The translations under genes were made by a program, and so were the position numbers. Source: Natronobeatus ordinarius (GTDB taxonomy: Archaea > Halobacteriota > Halobacteria > Halobacteriales > Natrialbaceae). From it: a stretch of 64,000 nucleotides of DNA. The stretch covers positions 1,426,001 through 1,490,000 of the forward strand of contig NZ_CP101456.1 in NCBI RefSeq assembly GCF_024362485.1, written 5' to 3'. Shown piece after piece: positions 1-8,070 of this stretch. The notes beneath the pieces were generated by a model. It worked only from the letters and a program-made list of their open reading frames with translations. It was not told where the DNA came from and did not search any database. How positions within the stretch are numbered: the stretch's first letter is position 1; each line of letters begins with the position of its first letter.

Positions 1-374
1 ACGCGGTCGAGCTCGGCATCACGTTCCTCGAGATTCGTGGTCGGGGAAACGGCGTTCGTTACCGCGCGCAGATCCCCTCTCGAGAGGCGCTGCTCGCCTA
101 TCGTGAGGCCTGTCGCGACCGCGAGCTGTCGTTCCGGCTCGACGGGCTCTACCAGGGTGGACTCGACGAGCAGGCGGGCTCCGAACTCACTCACCGACAG
201 CGTGAGGTGCTCCGGACGGCACTCGAGCGCGGCTACTTCGAGGTGCCGCGTCGGGTGACGCTCGAGGAGCTGGCCAACGAACTCGAGATTTCGGACCAGG
301 CGCTGTCCGCGCTCGTTCGTCGCGGGCTGGCAAACCACCTGCGCCACACGCTTCCCGAGGACGACGATACTTAA
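1..374 (+). CDS. Bacterio-opsin activator-type HTH regulator (C-terminal part)
   Basis: An open frame enters from the left edge and stops at a TAA at 372-374; about 123 residues are visible. The last 55 residues form the HTH-10 domain of bacterio-opsin activator (Bat-like) regulators: the segment LTHRQREVLRTALERGYFEV is followed by a helix-turn-helix (LEELANELEISDQALSALVR). The upstream part is the usual sensory/linker region of this family. DNA-binding transcription regulation is inferred from the family. The N-terminal sensor lies outside the window, so the signal cannot be named. The next gene on the same strand is a HalOD1 protein, a frequent companion of such regulators. Confidence 0.85.
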   Translation, partial: AVELGITFLEIRGRGNGVRYRAQIPSREALLAYREACRDRELSFRLDGLYQGGLDEQAGSELTHRQREVLRTALERGYFEVPRRVTLEELANELEISDQALSALVRRGLANHLRHTLPEDDDT

Positions 375-437
375 ACAGGTTGAGTGACCAACTACAGTCT
401 ATTGTCTCGAGCCGGCCTCTCTCGAGGTAGAGACTCC

Positions 438-752
438 ATGTCGATCAACTGCCCTCCGAACCAGGAAGCGATGGGTGAACCGGCCGTCCGCCGACGGCTC
501 GAACCAGGTGAATCAGTAAGCGTCGCCGTCGTCGAGGCCGTCGCCACGGCGTCGGGACGAAGCCCGGTGCCCGACGGGAGCGGCGCCGATCCGCTCCCGC
601 CGCTGTACGACGCGGTCGAGCCGGACGCGATCGACGCCCTCTTCGGCGCCGACAGCCAGTTCGACGGCTGTCTCAGGTTCACGTACGGTGGCTACCGAGT
701 GGTGCTCGAGGGCGACGGCACGATCACGGTCGCCGCTCGAGGGGTGCGATAA
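438..752 (+). CDS. HalOD1 output-domain protein
   Basis: A 104-residue acidic protein. Residues about 25-100 match the halobacterial output domain HalOD1 pattern: a start resembling SVSVAVVEAVA, a middle DPLPPLYDAVEPDAIDALF, and a final beta strand pair (LRFTYGGYRVVLEGDGTITV). HalOD1 proteins are thought to be signal-output modules in haloarchaeal sensory networks; no enzymatic activity is known. ATG 438 is preferred over an upstream in-frame GTG at 384, because the upstream residues do not belong to the domain and the GTG lies only 10 nt after the preceding stop. Same strand as the HTH-10 gene before it. Confidence 0.8.
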   Translation: MSINCPPNQEAMGEPAVRRRLEPGESVSVAVVEAVATASGRSPVPDGSGADPLPPLYDAVEPDAIDALFGADSQFDGCLRFTYGGYRVVLEGDGTITVAARGVR

Positions 753-755
753 CGG

Positions 756-1220
756 TCACTCCATAATGTCGAGGTCGCGGTAGTAGGTGACCGGACAGGG
801 AGCGGCGAGCATAATTTCTTTCGAGACCGAACTGAGGACGGCCCGCTGTGCGGGCGAGCCTCGCTGGCCGGCGAGGATCAGCCGGTCGGCGTCTACCTCG
901 TGGGCGAGGTCGACGACGCCGGTGTCGACGCCGTCGAGGATCCCTCGAATCTCGACGTCGACGCCCGCGTCTTCGATGATCGACCGCAGTTCCCCGACCG
1001 GCGGACGCTTCGCGGCGACGGCGTCGGGATCGACGTCCTCGACGCGCGCCTCGAAGCCGAGTCGCTCGCGGAACTCCTCGTACTCCGCAGCCGAGAAGGC
1101 GTGGCCGACCACCACGGTCGACTCGAGCGGCTCGGCGAGCTCGAGGGTCGTCTCAGCGAGTTCTTCCGCGCGCACCGCGTCCATCGGGCCGACCGCGAGC
1201 AGGATCGTCTCGATCGCCAT
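756..1220 (-). CDS. Universal stress protein (UspA family)
   Basis: 154 residues with one Usp fold. The N-terminus (MAIETILLAVGPMDAVRAEE) is the first beta strand and helix. The C-terminal ATP-loop-like stretch (ILAGQRGSPAQRAVLSS) fits the G-2x-G-9x-G(S/T) nucleotide-binding motif apart from its final positions, and the last strand is APCPVTYYRD. Usp proteins bind ATP or AMP and act in stress survival; the partner here is unknown. It converges on the HalOD1 gene with 3 nt between the stops. Confidence 0.88.
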   Translation of the reverse strand: MAIETILLAVGPMDAVRAEELAETTLELAEPLESTVVVGHAFSAAEYEEFRERLGFEARVEDVDPDAVAAKRPPVGELRSIIEDAGVDVEIRGILDGVDTGVVDLAHEVDADRLILAGQRGSPAQRAVLSSVSKEIMLAAPCPVTYYRDLDIME

Positions 1221-1285
1221 ACGTGACGTGCCGAGCCCACCCGCTTAAGTATTCTCTCGCCGACGAATCTCGCCTCGGGGTCGCG

Positions 1286-1627
1286 TCACCCACCTCCCTC
1301 GAAGTACAGGTGCGCGTGGTCGACACAGCCGGGGTTGAAGGGCGTGTCACAGTGCGGACACTCGTGTTCGTCGAGCTCGAGGTACGTTTCGGCGGTCAAC
1401 TCAGTGCCACAGACGCCACAGAGAACTGCTGGTTCGTCGAACCGACTTTGAGGCCAGGGCTCGCGTTCGTGATCGGCGACGGCGTCGTGGCAGCGAAAAC
1501 AGGGGAAGTACGTCTCACAGCAGCCGAACCTGAGCGCGACGACGTCCCGGTCGCCGCGATAGTGGGCACATCGGGTTTCGGGATCGACGTCGACGCCGGA
1601 GACGGGAACGCCGTGGACGAATCTCAC
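1286..1627 (-). CDS. CHY zinc-finger protein
   Basis: 113 residues matching the CHY zinc finger: start HGVPVSGVDVDPETRCAHY, then a GCCETYFPCFRCHD block, then CGVCGTELTAETYL and a final CPHCDTPFNPGC pair. About a dozen Cys/His residues could bind three zinc ions. The family includes the yeast mitochondrial protein Hot13 and plant/animal ubiquitin ligases; the short stand-alone archaeal form has no established role, though redox or metal handling is likely. Transcribed in the same direction as gvpO, 51 nt downstream of it, so read-through from the gas vesicle genes is possible. Confidence 0.85.
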   Translation of the reverse strand: MRFVHGVPVSGVDVDPETRCAHYRGDRDVVALRFGCCETYFPCFRCHDAVADHEREPWPQSRFDEPAVLCGVCGTELTAETYLELDEHECPHCDTPFNPGCVDHAHLYFEGGG

Positions 1628-1678
1628 GGCTCGAGAGAGGAGCGGCGGGGCCTTCGTCGTTACGGCCTGGCACCGACC

Positions 1679-2218
1679 TCAGTCGAACGCGTGGGTATCC
1701 CCGCGCCGGTACCGGTCGATGCGGCGGTAGCCCTCGACGACGCCGTCCTCGTCGAGTTCGATCTCGTACCGGCCGAGGATGTCCTGGGTGTCGGGAACCG
1801 CCCGACGTTCGATCACGTCGACGGTCGCCCGCCAGCCGTCCTCGGTGGCGGTGATCTCGCTGACGCTGTTGAACTCGTAGCCGACGAGGTCGGTCGCCGT
1901 CAGCTGGACCGTCTCGCGGACCGCCATCAGGCCCTCGATCCGATCGTCGTCGACCTCGACGTCGACTTCCTCGATCTCGACGTCACCGGGGTCGGTCGTC
2001 TCGCCCTCGCTCTCGGCTCGTTGTTCTTGCTCTTGCTCCTGCTCTTGGTCTCCTCCCTGTGCGTCTTCCGTCTGTGCTGATTCTGTTTCGCTCACTGTCT
2101 GATCACGCTCGTCGTGCTGGTGGCAAAACCCGTCCTCCTGGGCCGACCGCGAACACCGCTCTCCGTCCCCCGTGAGGGCTTTACACCGCTCGTCTGAGCC
2201 CGTGTCCGCCTCAGCCAT
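1679..2218 (-). CDS. gvpO: Gas vesicle protein GvpO
   Basis: 179 residues. The C-terminal about 85 residues are the GvpO core, ending in the characteristic YEIELDEDGVVEGYRRIDRYRRG. The N-terminal 35 residues carry a small C-x8-C-x9-C-x2-H type zinc-like motif (RCKALTGDGERC ... FCHQH), and a low-complexity acidic/glutamine linker (GGDQEQEQEQEQ) connects the two. GvpO is an accessory protein needed for vesicle formation in haloarchaea. It follows gvpA by 87 nt on the same strand, as in the gvpACNO transcript of Halobacterium, but gvpC and gvpN are absent between them. Confidence 0.9.
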   Translation of the reverse strand: MAEADTGSDERCKALTGDGERCSRSAQEDGFCHQHDERDQTVSETESAQTEDAQGGDQEQEQEQEQRAESEGETTDPGDVEIEEVDVEVDDDRIEGLMAVRETVQLTATDLVGYEFNSVSEITATEDGWRATVDVIERRAVPDTQDILGRYEIELDEDGVVEGYRRIDRYRRGDTHAFD

Positions 2219-2305
2219 GGTCCTCGTGTGTCCTCCGAATCCACCCGGAGGTTGCCGCTGTCCTCGACGGCCGGTGTGAGAGCGACGCGTCGACCATCTG
2301 CTCGC

Positions 2306-2596
2306 TTACTCCGTCGTGGCCGATTCCGGTGACGACTCCGGCCGCCGTTCGATCTCGAGTTCTTCGAGCTCCTCGAGGTCGCCCTCGGCCGTCGCTTGCT
2401 CAATTTTTGCGATCTCCTCCGCGTAGTGCAGGAACGTGTCGACCGAGGCGACCACGACGCGAGCCTCGACGGTGAGCAACTCGATCCCGACGACGGAGAC
2501 GCGTGCCCAGATGTCGATGACGACGCCTTTGTCCAGGATTCGGTCGAGAACCTCGGCGAGGCTCGAGGAGTCCGGTCTTCGTTGTGGTGATGTCAT
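2306..2596 (-). CDS. gvpA: Major gas vesicle structural protein GvpA
   Basis: 96 residues. The hydrophobic GvpA core is unmistakable: [20 protein letters not shown], then [20 protein letters not shown] and [12 protein letters not shown]. GvpA polymerises into the ribbed wall of the gas vesicle. ATG 2596 is chosen because the usual family start lies just before [10 protein letters not shown]; an upstream in-frame start at 2641 would add 15 atypical residues. The C-terminal tail ([21 protein letters not shown]) is longer and more acidic than usual. Divergent from gvpF across a 175-bp intergenic region with a repeated motif. Confidence 0.97.
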   Translation of the reverse strand: MTSPQRRPDSSSLAEVLDRILDKGVVIDIWARVSVVGIELLTVEARVVVASVDTFLHYAEEIAKIEQATAEGDLEELEELEIERRPESSPESATTE

Positions 2597-2641
2597 CGGT
2601 ACGTTCTCGTTTCCAGTTCCGACACGTATCACGGTTGACAC

Positions 2642-2692
2642 TGCTCGTGCAAGCAGTCACACAGCGGATGCAGGAAGTTGCTCGTGCAAGCA
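2642..2692. repeat. Direct repeat in the gvpA-gvpF intergenic region
   Basis: The 14-base word TGCTCGTGCAAGCA occurs exactly twice, at 2642-2655 and 2679-2692, with start points 37 bp apart. Each copy is itself partly palindromic (TGCT...AGCA ends). The pair sits between the divergent gvpA (start 2596) and gvpF (start 2772) genes. A binding site for a regulator of one or both gas vesicle transcripts is inferred from the position and symmetry; nothing in the sequence names the protein. Confidence 0.6.
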
Positions 2693-2771
2693 CCACCGTA
2701 AGGAACGGGGGGATGCAACGAGAGACGAGAACGGTCTCCCGGTAGCGATGGGACGGTTCGGAGGACAGATA

Positions 2772-3395
2772 ATGAGTAATCGATACGTCTACGGCGTCGT
2801 CGACGCGGGCGACGCCGTCGAGTTCGAGACTGACGCGGTCGCGGGCGCCGAGGCGGTGTACTCGATCCGTCACCGTCGGCTCGCCGCCGTCGTCTCCAAC
2901 GTCGAGACGACCGAACCCGAACGAACCGACGAGGACGCCACGCGCCACGACGAGGTGTTACGCGAGATCATGGCGTACGACGGCGGGCGGACGGTCGTCC
3001 CGATGCGCTTCGGGATGGTCTTCGAGAGCGATCGGGCGCTGAAGAACGTGCTTCGCGGCGCCCGCCCGGCCTTCCGGCGAACGATGCGCGAGATCGACGG
3101 CACGGTCGAACTCGGGCTGAAGGTCGTCCGCGACGAGGACGACGACGTCGACGAAGCGACGATCAGGGAAGCGGTCGCGAACGAACTCGAGGCGATCGCC
3201 GAGGCGTCGACCGAGAACGGCCTGTTCAGTGATCGACTGGTCATGAATCAGTCGTACCTCGTCCCCCGAGACGACCGCGAACGGTTCGACGAGACGGTCG
3301 CCGGCCTCGAGTCAGCACACGAGGAATTGACGTTCAGGTACACGGGGCCGTTCGCGCCCTACAGCTTCGTGGACATCCACGTTGGGGCCCAGTGA
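2772..3395 (+). CDS. gvpF: Gas vesicle protein GvpF
   Basis: 207 residues of the GvpF/GvpL family: N-terminus NRYVYGVVDAGD, central VVPMRFGMVFESD, C-terminus GPFAPYSFVDIHVG. GvpF lines the gas-facing surface or nucleates assembly and shares its fold with GvpL. A Shine-Dalgarno-like GGAGG at 2760-2764, 7 nt before ATG 2772, supports this start over an earlier in-frame ATG at 2751. First gene of a plus-strand block in which the genes overlap by 1-8 nt; its TGA shares one base with the ATG of gvpG. Confidence 0.95.
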   Translation: MSNRYVYGVVDAGDAVEFETDAVAGAEAVYSIRHRRLAAVVSNVETTEPERTDEDATRHDEVLREIMAYDGGRTVVPMRFGMVFESDRALKNVLRGARPAFRRTMREIDGTVELGLKVVRDEDDDVDEATIREAVANELEAIAEASTENGLFSDRLVMNQSYLVPRDDRERFDETVAGLESAHEELTFRYTGPFAPYSFVDIHVGAQ

Positions 3396-3649
3396 TGTTC
3401 GTCCTCGACGACCTCCTGTTCCGGCCGCTCGTCGGGATCGTGGACGCGCTTCACACCGCCGCCCTCGACGAGCTGTACGACGTCGAGGCGATCGAGGACG
3501 AGCTCAAGGAGAACCAGCTGCTGTACGAACTCGGCGAGCGCTCCGAGGAGGCGTACGAACGCCGCAGAGCGGAACTCGAGGAGGAGCTCGAGATCGCCCG
3601 CGAGGTCCACGAGGAGCTCACGAGCGGGCGCGTAGAGGTGAAAACATGA
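3395..3649 (+). CDS. gvpG: Gas vesicle protein GvpG
   Basis: 84 residues, typical GvpG: N-terminal hydrophobic part FVLDDLLFRPLVGIVDAL followed by a charged helical tail rich in Glu/Arg (YERRRAELEEELEIAREVHE). Small accessory protein thought to help assembly of the vesicle. ATG 3395 overlaps the gvpF stop (TGATG); a GTG at 3392 directly before it is the alternative. The stop overlaps the gvpH start (ATGA at 3646-3649), so translational coupling is likely. Confidence 0.93.
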   Translation: MFVLDDLLFRPLVGIVDALHTAALDELYDVEAIEDELKENQLLYELGERSEEAYERRRAELEEELEIAREVHEELTSGRVEVKT

Positions 3650-4185
3650 GTGACGACCTGCCCGGCGACGAGCCGGACCGACCGGACGAATCGCCACCAG
3701 ACCACGGCCGCTCGAGCGAGCGCGGCTGGCTCTCGAACCTGCTGACCACGCTCGAGCGACTCGAGTCGGTCGCCTGGACCGACCGTCGGCAGTCGGAGCG
3801 GTCGGTCGTCGACTACTCGATCTCCGCCCGGTCCGCACTCGAGGACCTGCAGTCGCGGCGAGCCGACGACGCTCGACGCCACGACGCTGCCACGGAGAGA
3901 GCCCGGACGTCCAGTCACCGCGCCCGAACGCGGCGACGGTACGAGCCGTCAGTCGACAGCACGGTCACCGCTCGCACCTACGACGACGAGTTGCTCGTCA
4001 CCGCCGACCTCACCGGCGTCGACCCCGACGAGATCACGGTCGGCTTCGACGGACCGGCGCTCGTGATCGGCGTCGACGGCCACGAACTCGAGCGCGTGCA
4101 GACGCCCTGGGAGGCGACGTCCGCCGACGCGGCGATTCGAAACGGCATCCTCACCGTCCGCGTGGAGCCAATTACCCATGAGTGA
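3646..4185 (+). CDS. gvpH: Gas vesicle protein GvpH (Hsp20-like)
   Basis: 179 residues. The C-terminal 80 residues form an alpha-crystallin/Hsp20-like beta sandwich (TARTYDDELLVTADLTGVDP ... GILTVRVEP), as expected for GvpH. The N-terminal half is hydrophilic and contains SERGWLSNLLTTLERLESV. GvpH probably acts as a small chaperone for other vesicle proteins. ATG 3646 gives a 4-nt overlap with gvpG; the end overlaps the next gene by 8 nt. Position third in the F-G-H-I-J-K-L-M order agrees with the assignment. Confidence 0.9.
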   Translation: MSDDLPGDEPDRPDESPPDHGRSSERGWLSNLLTTLERLESVAWTDRRQSERSVVDYSISARSALEDLQSRRADDARRHDAATERARTSSHRARTRRRYEPSVDSTVTARTYDDELLVTADLTGVDPDEITVGFDGPALVIGVDGHELERVQTPWEATSADAAIRNGILTVRVEPITHE

Positions 4186-5140
4186 CGAGTCGGCGATCAC
4201 GGGCGACGGGCTGGCGACGCTGGTCGACGACGCGGAAGACTGCCTGGCGGACGTCGACGACTGCCTCGAGGGCGTCGAGTCCGTCGACGACCTCGGGGAC
4301 GACGACCTCGACGACCTCTTCGGGTCCGTCGACCGGCTCGTCGACCTCGTCGACGAGCTCGAGGACGCCCTCGACGCGATCGACCTCACCGAGCTCCCGG
4401 ACGTCGTCGATGGGACGGAGCTGCTCGAGGCGATCGAGCTCGGGGAGATCTCCGACACGCTCGGCGACGGCGACGCCGGGGACGTGGTCGAGCTCCGACC
4501 TCTGATCCGGGCGATCGACCTCACCGAGGCCTGGAACGCCGCGGACGTCCACGAGCTCTGGGACGCGAAGGGCGATCTCGAGGAGACGACGGAGGAGCTG
4601 ACCGACGACGACGGCGGCGAGGATGAGGGCGTGGTCTCCGAGGCGGTCGACACCGCGACGGACGTAGCCGGGAGTGTGACCGACGACGATCCCCTCGTCG
4701 GCGACGAGGACGACGAGTTGCTCGAGGGAGACGTGGGTGACGTCGTCGAGGACGAGTTCGGAGCGCAGTTCGACCTCGCCGACGGCGATTCGTTCGGCCT
4801 CGATGCCGAGGACACGCAGGCCTACCAGGAGATGATCCAGGTGCAGGCGCTGGAGGGCGTCGAGGAACTCCGCGAGGCGGTTCTCTACGCGCACGAGACG
4901 TTCCGGAAGCTGTACGAGTTCAACCGCGAGAAGATGCGCCGCCAGGACACGAGCACGCACTCGCGGAACCCGACGGCCGTCTCGACGATGCCGACGGAGC
5001 GAGCCGACCTGGGGAGCACCGCCCGGAGCACGACCGTCCCCCGACGGGTGAAGGGATCGACGGCTCCCGGCTTCGACCGAATCTACGGCCGCCGGTTCGA
5101 GCGCGAACTCGAGAAGCGACGAGGTGAGACCGATGGTTGA
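4178..5140 (+). CDS. gvpI: GvpI-position protein with long acidic N-terminal region
   Basis: 320 residues, between gvpH and gvpJ where gvpI lies in other haloarchaea. Residues 1-about 140 are strongly acidic and leucine/aspartate rich (DLTELPDVVDGTELLEAIEL; ELWDAKGDLEETTEE). Residues about 200-320 contain EDTQAYQEMIQVQALEGVEE and a basic tail with NPTAVSTMPT, TVPRRVKGSTAP and IYGRRFERELEKRR. GvpI proteins are usually about 140 residues and basic, so this looks like a GvpI-type tail fused to a separate acidic domain. No frameshift is seen. The exact function is unknown; an assembly-accessory role is inferred from position. Overlaps neighbours by 8 nt on each side. Confidence 0.65.
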   Translation: MSDESAITGDGLATLVDDAEDCLADVDDCLEGVESVDDLGDDDLDDLFGSVDRLVDLVDELEDALDAIDLTELPDVVDGTELLEAIELGEISDTLGDGDAGDVVELRPLIRAIDLTEAWNAADVHELWDAKGDLEETTEELTDDDGGEDEGVVSEAVDTATDVAGSVTDDDPLVGDEDDELLEGDVGDVVEDEFGAQFDLADGDSFGLDAEDTQAYQEMIQVQALEGVEELREAVLYAHETFRKLYEFNREKMRRQDTSTHSRNPTAVSTMPTERADLGSTARSTTVPRRVKGSTAPGFDRIYGRRFERELEKRRGETDG

Positions 5141-5774
5141 CGAATTCCAGCCCAGTAGACAAAAGTCAGACCTCGCCGACGTCGTCGAGATGCTGCTCGA
5201 CAAGGGCGTCGTGATCAACGCCGACATCGTCGTCTCGATCGGCGACACGCAACTGCTCGGCGTCCAGGTGCGTGCCGCCATCGCCTCCTTCGAGACCGCG
5301 GCGAAGTACGGCCTCGAGTTCCCCGAGGGGACGGACATGCGACGGGTCGCCCAGGCGGTCGACGAGCCGGAACTCGCCGAGATGGACCGGCCCGCGGTGC
5401 CGATCGACCCGACGCGCGGGGTCAACGTCTCCAGCGTAGACGGTGATGACGACTCGAGCAGCTCCGACGGCGGCGATTCGGGCGGGAGCGACTCCGACGA
5501 TAGCGATTCGAACGAGGGTGATTCCGGCGAGGATGCCACCAGCAGCGACGGTGGAACCGACGGCGAGCGCGGGACCGAACGCCTCGGTGCGCGACCGGAC
5601 CCCGACACCCCCGTCGAGGGAGACATGGACCTGACCGAGGACGACGGCTCGAGCGGCATCGGCGAGTCACTGCTCGACGTGGGCGGCGAGGGAGACGACA
5701 GCGACGGCGGCGACGGCGGTGACGAGAACGAGAGCGGAGACGATTCGAGCGAGGGGGCAGGTGGTGACCGATGA
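5133..5774 (+). CDS. gvpJ: Gas vesicle protein GvpJ with long acidic tail
   Basis: 213 residues. Residues about 10-75 are a GvpA-like domain ([35 protein letters not shown]), typical of the minor structural protein GvpJ. Residues about 100-213 are almost only Ser, Asp, Gly and Glu ([19 protein letters not shown]), a disordered tail that roughly doubles the usual length. GvpJ is a minor wall or cap component needed for assembly. ATG 5133 is chosen because the family starts near this point; it overlaps the preceding gene by 8 nt, and the stop overlaps gvpK by 4 nt (ATGA). Confidence 0.92.
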   Translation: MVDEFQPSRQKSDLADVVEMLLDKGVVINADIVVSIGDTQLLGVQVRAAIASFETAAKYGLEFPEGTDMRRVAQAVDEPELAEMDRPAVPIDPTRGVNVSSVDGDDDSSSSDGGDSGGSDSDDSDSNEGDSGEDATSSDGGTDGERGTERLGARPDPDTPVEGDMDLTEDDGSSGIGESLLDVGGEGDDSDGGDGGDENESGDDSSEGAGGDR

Positions 5775-6115
5775 CGACGATCGAGGTCGACGGCGAGGGT
5801 GACGCCGCAAACGGGGTCGTCGCGCTCGTCGTGACCGTCGTCGAGCTGCTGATCGACGCCTTAGAACGGGAGGCGATCCGGCGAATGGAGTCGGGCGAGC
5901 TCACTGACGAGGAGATCGACCGTCTCGGGAGACAGCTCGCGGCCATCGAGGCGGAGCTCGAAGAACTCAAGCGCGACCAGGAGATCGAGAAGAGCGTCGA
6001 CGACCTCCGGGGTGACCTCGACGGGCTGGTCTCCGAGGCGATCGAGCGTCTCGACGCCGACCTCGAGGACCACCGAAAACCCGGCTACTCGGTTTTCGGA
6101 GGTGATGTCGAGTGA
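5771..6115 (+). CDS. gvpK: Gas vesicle protein GvpK
   Basis: 114 residues of GvpK type: [20 protein letters not shown], then [20 protein letters not shown] and a coiled-coil-like acidic helix ([19 protein letters not shown]). GvpK is one of the core accessory proteins required for vesicle formation. ATG 5771 overlaps the gvpJ stop; its TGA overlaps the GTG of gvpL (GTGA at 6112-6115). Confidence 0.94.
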   Translation: MTTIEVDGEGDAANGVVALVVTVVELLIDALEREAIRRMESGELTDEEIDRLGRQLAAIEAELEELKRDQEIEKSVDDLRGDLDGLVSEAIERLDADLEDHRKPGYSVFGGDVE

Positions 6116-7014
6116 GCCACGATCGACCCCCGACGGAGGCCACCTCGAGCGAGAACGATGACGCGACGGCGGCCGGCGAGGACGAACTCCCGGAACTCGA
6201 GGAGGGGCGGTACGTCTACTGCGTCGTCCGGGCCGACGAGGACGCGACGTTCGAGGCGACCGGGATCGAGGACGAGCCGGTCTCGATCGTGACCGCGGCG
6301 GGCGTCGGGGCAGTCGTTCACGAGACCGACGAGGTGTACGACTCGGCCGACCTCGGTCGGATCCGCCGGTGGGTCGTTCGCCATCAGTCGGTCGTCGACG
6401 AGGCCACCGAGGCGTTCGACACGCCGTTACCGTTCCAGTTCGATACGATCGTCCGCGGTGACGACGAGGCGGTCCGGGCGTGGCTCCGCGAGGAGCGTGA
6501 GCGCCTCGCCACCGCCCTCGACTCCCTCGCCGGCCACCGCGAGTACCGGATCGAGGTCGTCAGGACCGATCCCATCGCCGAGGAACGTCTCGCCGCGGAC
6601 GACGCCCGCCTCGCCGAGCTCGCCGACCGGATCGACGACGCCGACGAGGGGGCCGCGTTCCTGCTCGAGAAGCAGTACGATCGACGCGTGACGGAGCGTC
6701 GACGCGCCCGACGGGAGGCGCTGACCGCCGACCTGCGCGAGCGCCTCGCCGAGTACGCCCGCGAGGTCCACGAACTCGAGCGAACGCCGGGGGCGTCCCT
6801 CGAGGGGATCGCCGGCGGCGGCAGCGACGAGGGCGAGAGCGGTGAGCAAGAGACGATCTGTCGGCTGACGCTGCTCGCCCACGTCGACCGGGAGGACGAG
6901 CTCGGCGCGGTGCTCGACGACGTGGCGGCCGAGCCCGGACTCGAAGTCCGCTTTACGGGACCGTGGCCGCCGTACACGTTCGCGCCGGCGTTCGGCGAGG
7001 AGAGTGGGGGGTGA
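6112..7014 (+). CDS. gvpL: Gas vesicle protein GvpL
   Basis: 300 residues of the GvpL/GvpF family: [20 protein letters not shown], central [16 protein letters not shown], a charged coiled-coil middle ([20 protein letters not shown]) and the C-terminal motif [14 protein letters not shown], which mirrors the end of GvpF. GvpL interacts with many accessory Gvps in Halobacterium and is thought to be an assembly hub. Starts with GTG 6112 overlapping the gvpK stop; its TGA overlaps the GTG of gvpM. Confidence 0.93.
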   Translation: MSHDRPPTEATSSENDDATAAGEDELPELEEGRYVYCVVRADEDATFEATGIEDEPVSIVTAAGVGAVVHETDEVYDSADLGRIRRWVVRHQSVVDEATEAFDTPLPFQFDTIVRGDDEAVRAWLREERERLATALDSLAGHREYRIEVVRTDPIAEERLAADDARLAELADRIDDADEGAAFLLEKQYDRRVTERRRARREALTADLRERLAEYAREVHELERTPGASLEGIAGGGSDEGESGEQETICRLTLLAHVDREDELGAVLDDVAAEPGLEVRFTGPWPPYTFAPAFGEESGG

Positions 7015-7349
7015 CCGTGGAGCCACAACGCGACGAGGACGCGATCGTCGACCTGCTCGACGTGGTGTTGCGCGAGGGCGTCGTCCTCCGTGCCGACGTC
7101 ATCGTCTCTGTCGCCGAGATTCCGCTCGTCGGGATCAAACTCACGGCGGTCGTCGCCGGAATGGAGACGATGACCGAGTACGGGCTCTTCGAGGAGTGGG
7201 ACACAAGTCGGCGGAAGGCGGCTGTCGCCCGGCGGCAGTATCGTCGGCGAGACGAGGCGGTCGCTGGCGGCTCGAGCCGGCGAGTGAGGGCCGCCGACTC
7301 GGCTCCGCAATCCGAACTCGAGAGCGAGCACTCGACGGAGCGAGAGTGA
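7011..7349 (+). CDS. gvpM: Gas vesicle protein GvpM
   Basis: 112 residues. Residues 5-65 are a GvpA/GvpJ-like domain (AIVDLLDVVLREGVVLRADV; GIKLTAVVAGMETMTEYGLF), and the tail is basic then acidic. Minor structural protein required for vesicle assembly. GTG 7011 overlaps the gvpL stop (GTGA). It closes the F-to-M block: no gvpN, gvpC, gvpD or gvpE follows, and the next 129 nt hold no gene. Confidence 0.92.
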   Translation: MTVEPQRDEDAIVDLLDVVLREGVVLRADVIVSVAEIPLVGIKLTAVVAGMETMTEYGLFEEWDTSRRKAAVARRQYRRRDEAVAGGSSRRVRAADSAPQSELESEHSTERE

Positions 7350-7478
7350 GTGTTCGCTGACGAGCGTGAATCCCTCCCGAAGCGAGAGCGAGGACGATGC
7401 ACCTCGAACGGCGGTGTGTGGAGGGCTGGAGGGCGACCGGCCGATGACGTGAGGCCCCCGGGGACGAGGGGCCGACCG

Positions 7479-7694
7479 TCAGGCGAATCTGGGCCGCTCT
7501 CTGGTCACCTCGATGTCGCCGGTGACGCTGGTCTCGTCGTCATCGCCGTGGAACGTGTAGGTGCCCGTCCCGCCGCAGAGCGTACACTCGTACGTTTCGG
7601 TTATCTCGTTGATCATCTCGCCGTCCTCGAAGTAGACGCGGCTTCGGGTGATCTGTAGGAACTGGGGGGTTTCACAGTTCGTACACTCGATCAT
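7479..7694 (-). CDS. Small zinc-ribbon protein
   Basis: 71 residues with two CxxC knuckles, CTNCETP near the N-terminus (C4, C7) and CTLCGGTGTYTF in the middle, spaced as in a zinc ribbon. It ends in a beta-rich, charged segment. Short stand-alone zinc ribbons like this are common in haloarchaea and mostly uncharacterised; a nucleic-acid or protein-binding role is only a guess. Converges on the gas vesicle block. Confidence 0.7.
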   Translation of the reverse strand: MIECTNCETPQFLQITRSRVYFEDGEMINEITETYECTLCGGTGTYTFHGDDDETSVTGDIEVTRERPRFA

Positions 7695-8070
7695 GACCGT
7701 CTGGTGGCGTGCTCGGGACGTAGTTATCCGTCTTGTAAACGCGTTCGGACGTGGTCTATGGACGAATTACCACCGCCTGCCTCGTCGTCAGCCACTCCCC
7801 CATCCACGACACCGCCCCAGACGAATCGGAGCGGGTTCGATAGGCCGTGAGGGAAGCCATAATCGGGACACTGCGGCCTGATCTCTCGCCTGCCCTGTAC
7901 GTCGAGTGAACACGTAATCCCCGCTTCGCCGCCGAGTTCGGCAGTCGTTAACGACGCTAATTGTCTCGTTACTTCCAATCGATGGCGACCTGCTCGCCGG
8001 ATCTCGCCAGTTCGACAGCGGCTTCCGGAAGCGTCGCCACGACTTTGCCGTCTCGACTCGAATCGGTGGT
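7695..8070. other. Intergenic stretch without a recognisable gene
   Basis: 376 bp between the divergent zinc-ribbon and glutaredoxin genes. Only short open frames occur, none with a recognisable start context or family motif. RNase P and SRP RNA signatures were looked for and not seen. It should hold the promoters of both flanking genes. Confidence 0.4.

Noticed and set aside
7724-7978. 84-residue minus-strand frame in the same gap
   Set aside because: No start context, no family motif, and a composition like the neighbouring shadow frames.
7695-8070. Possible RNA gene (RNase P or SRP RNA) in the gap before glutaredoxin
   Set aside because: No conserved RNase P core or SRP domain signature could be found by eye; left as unassigned.
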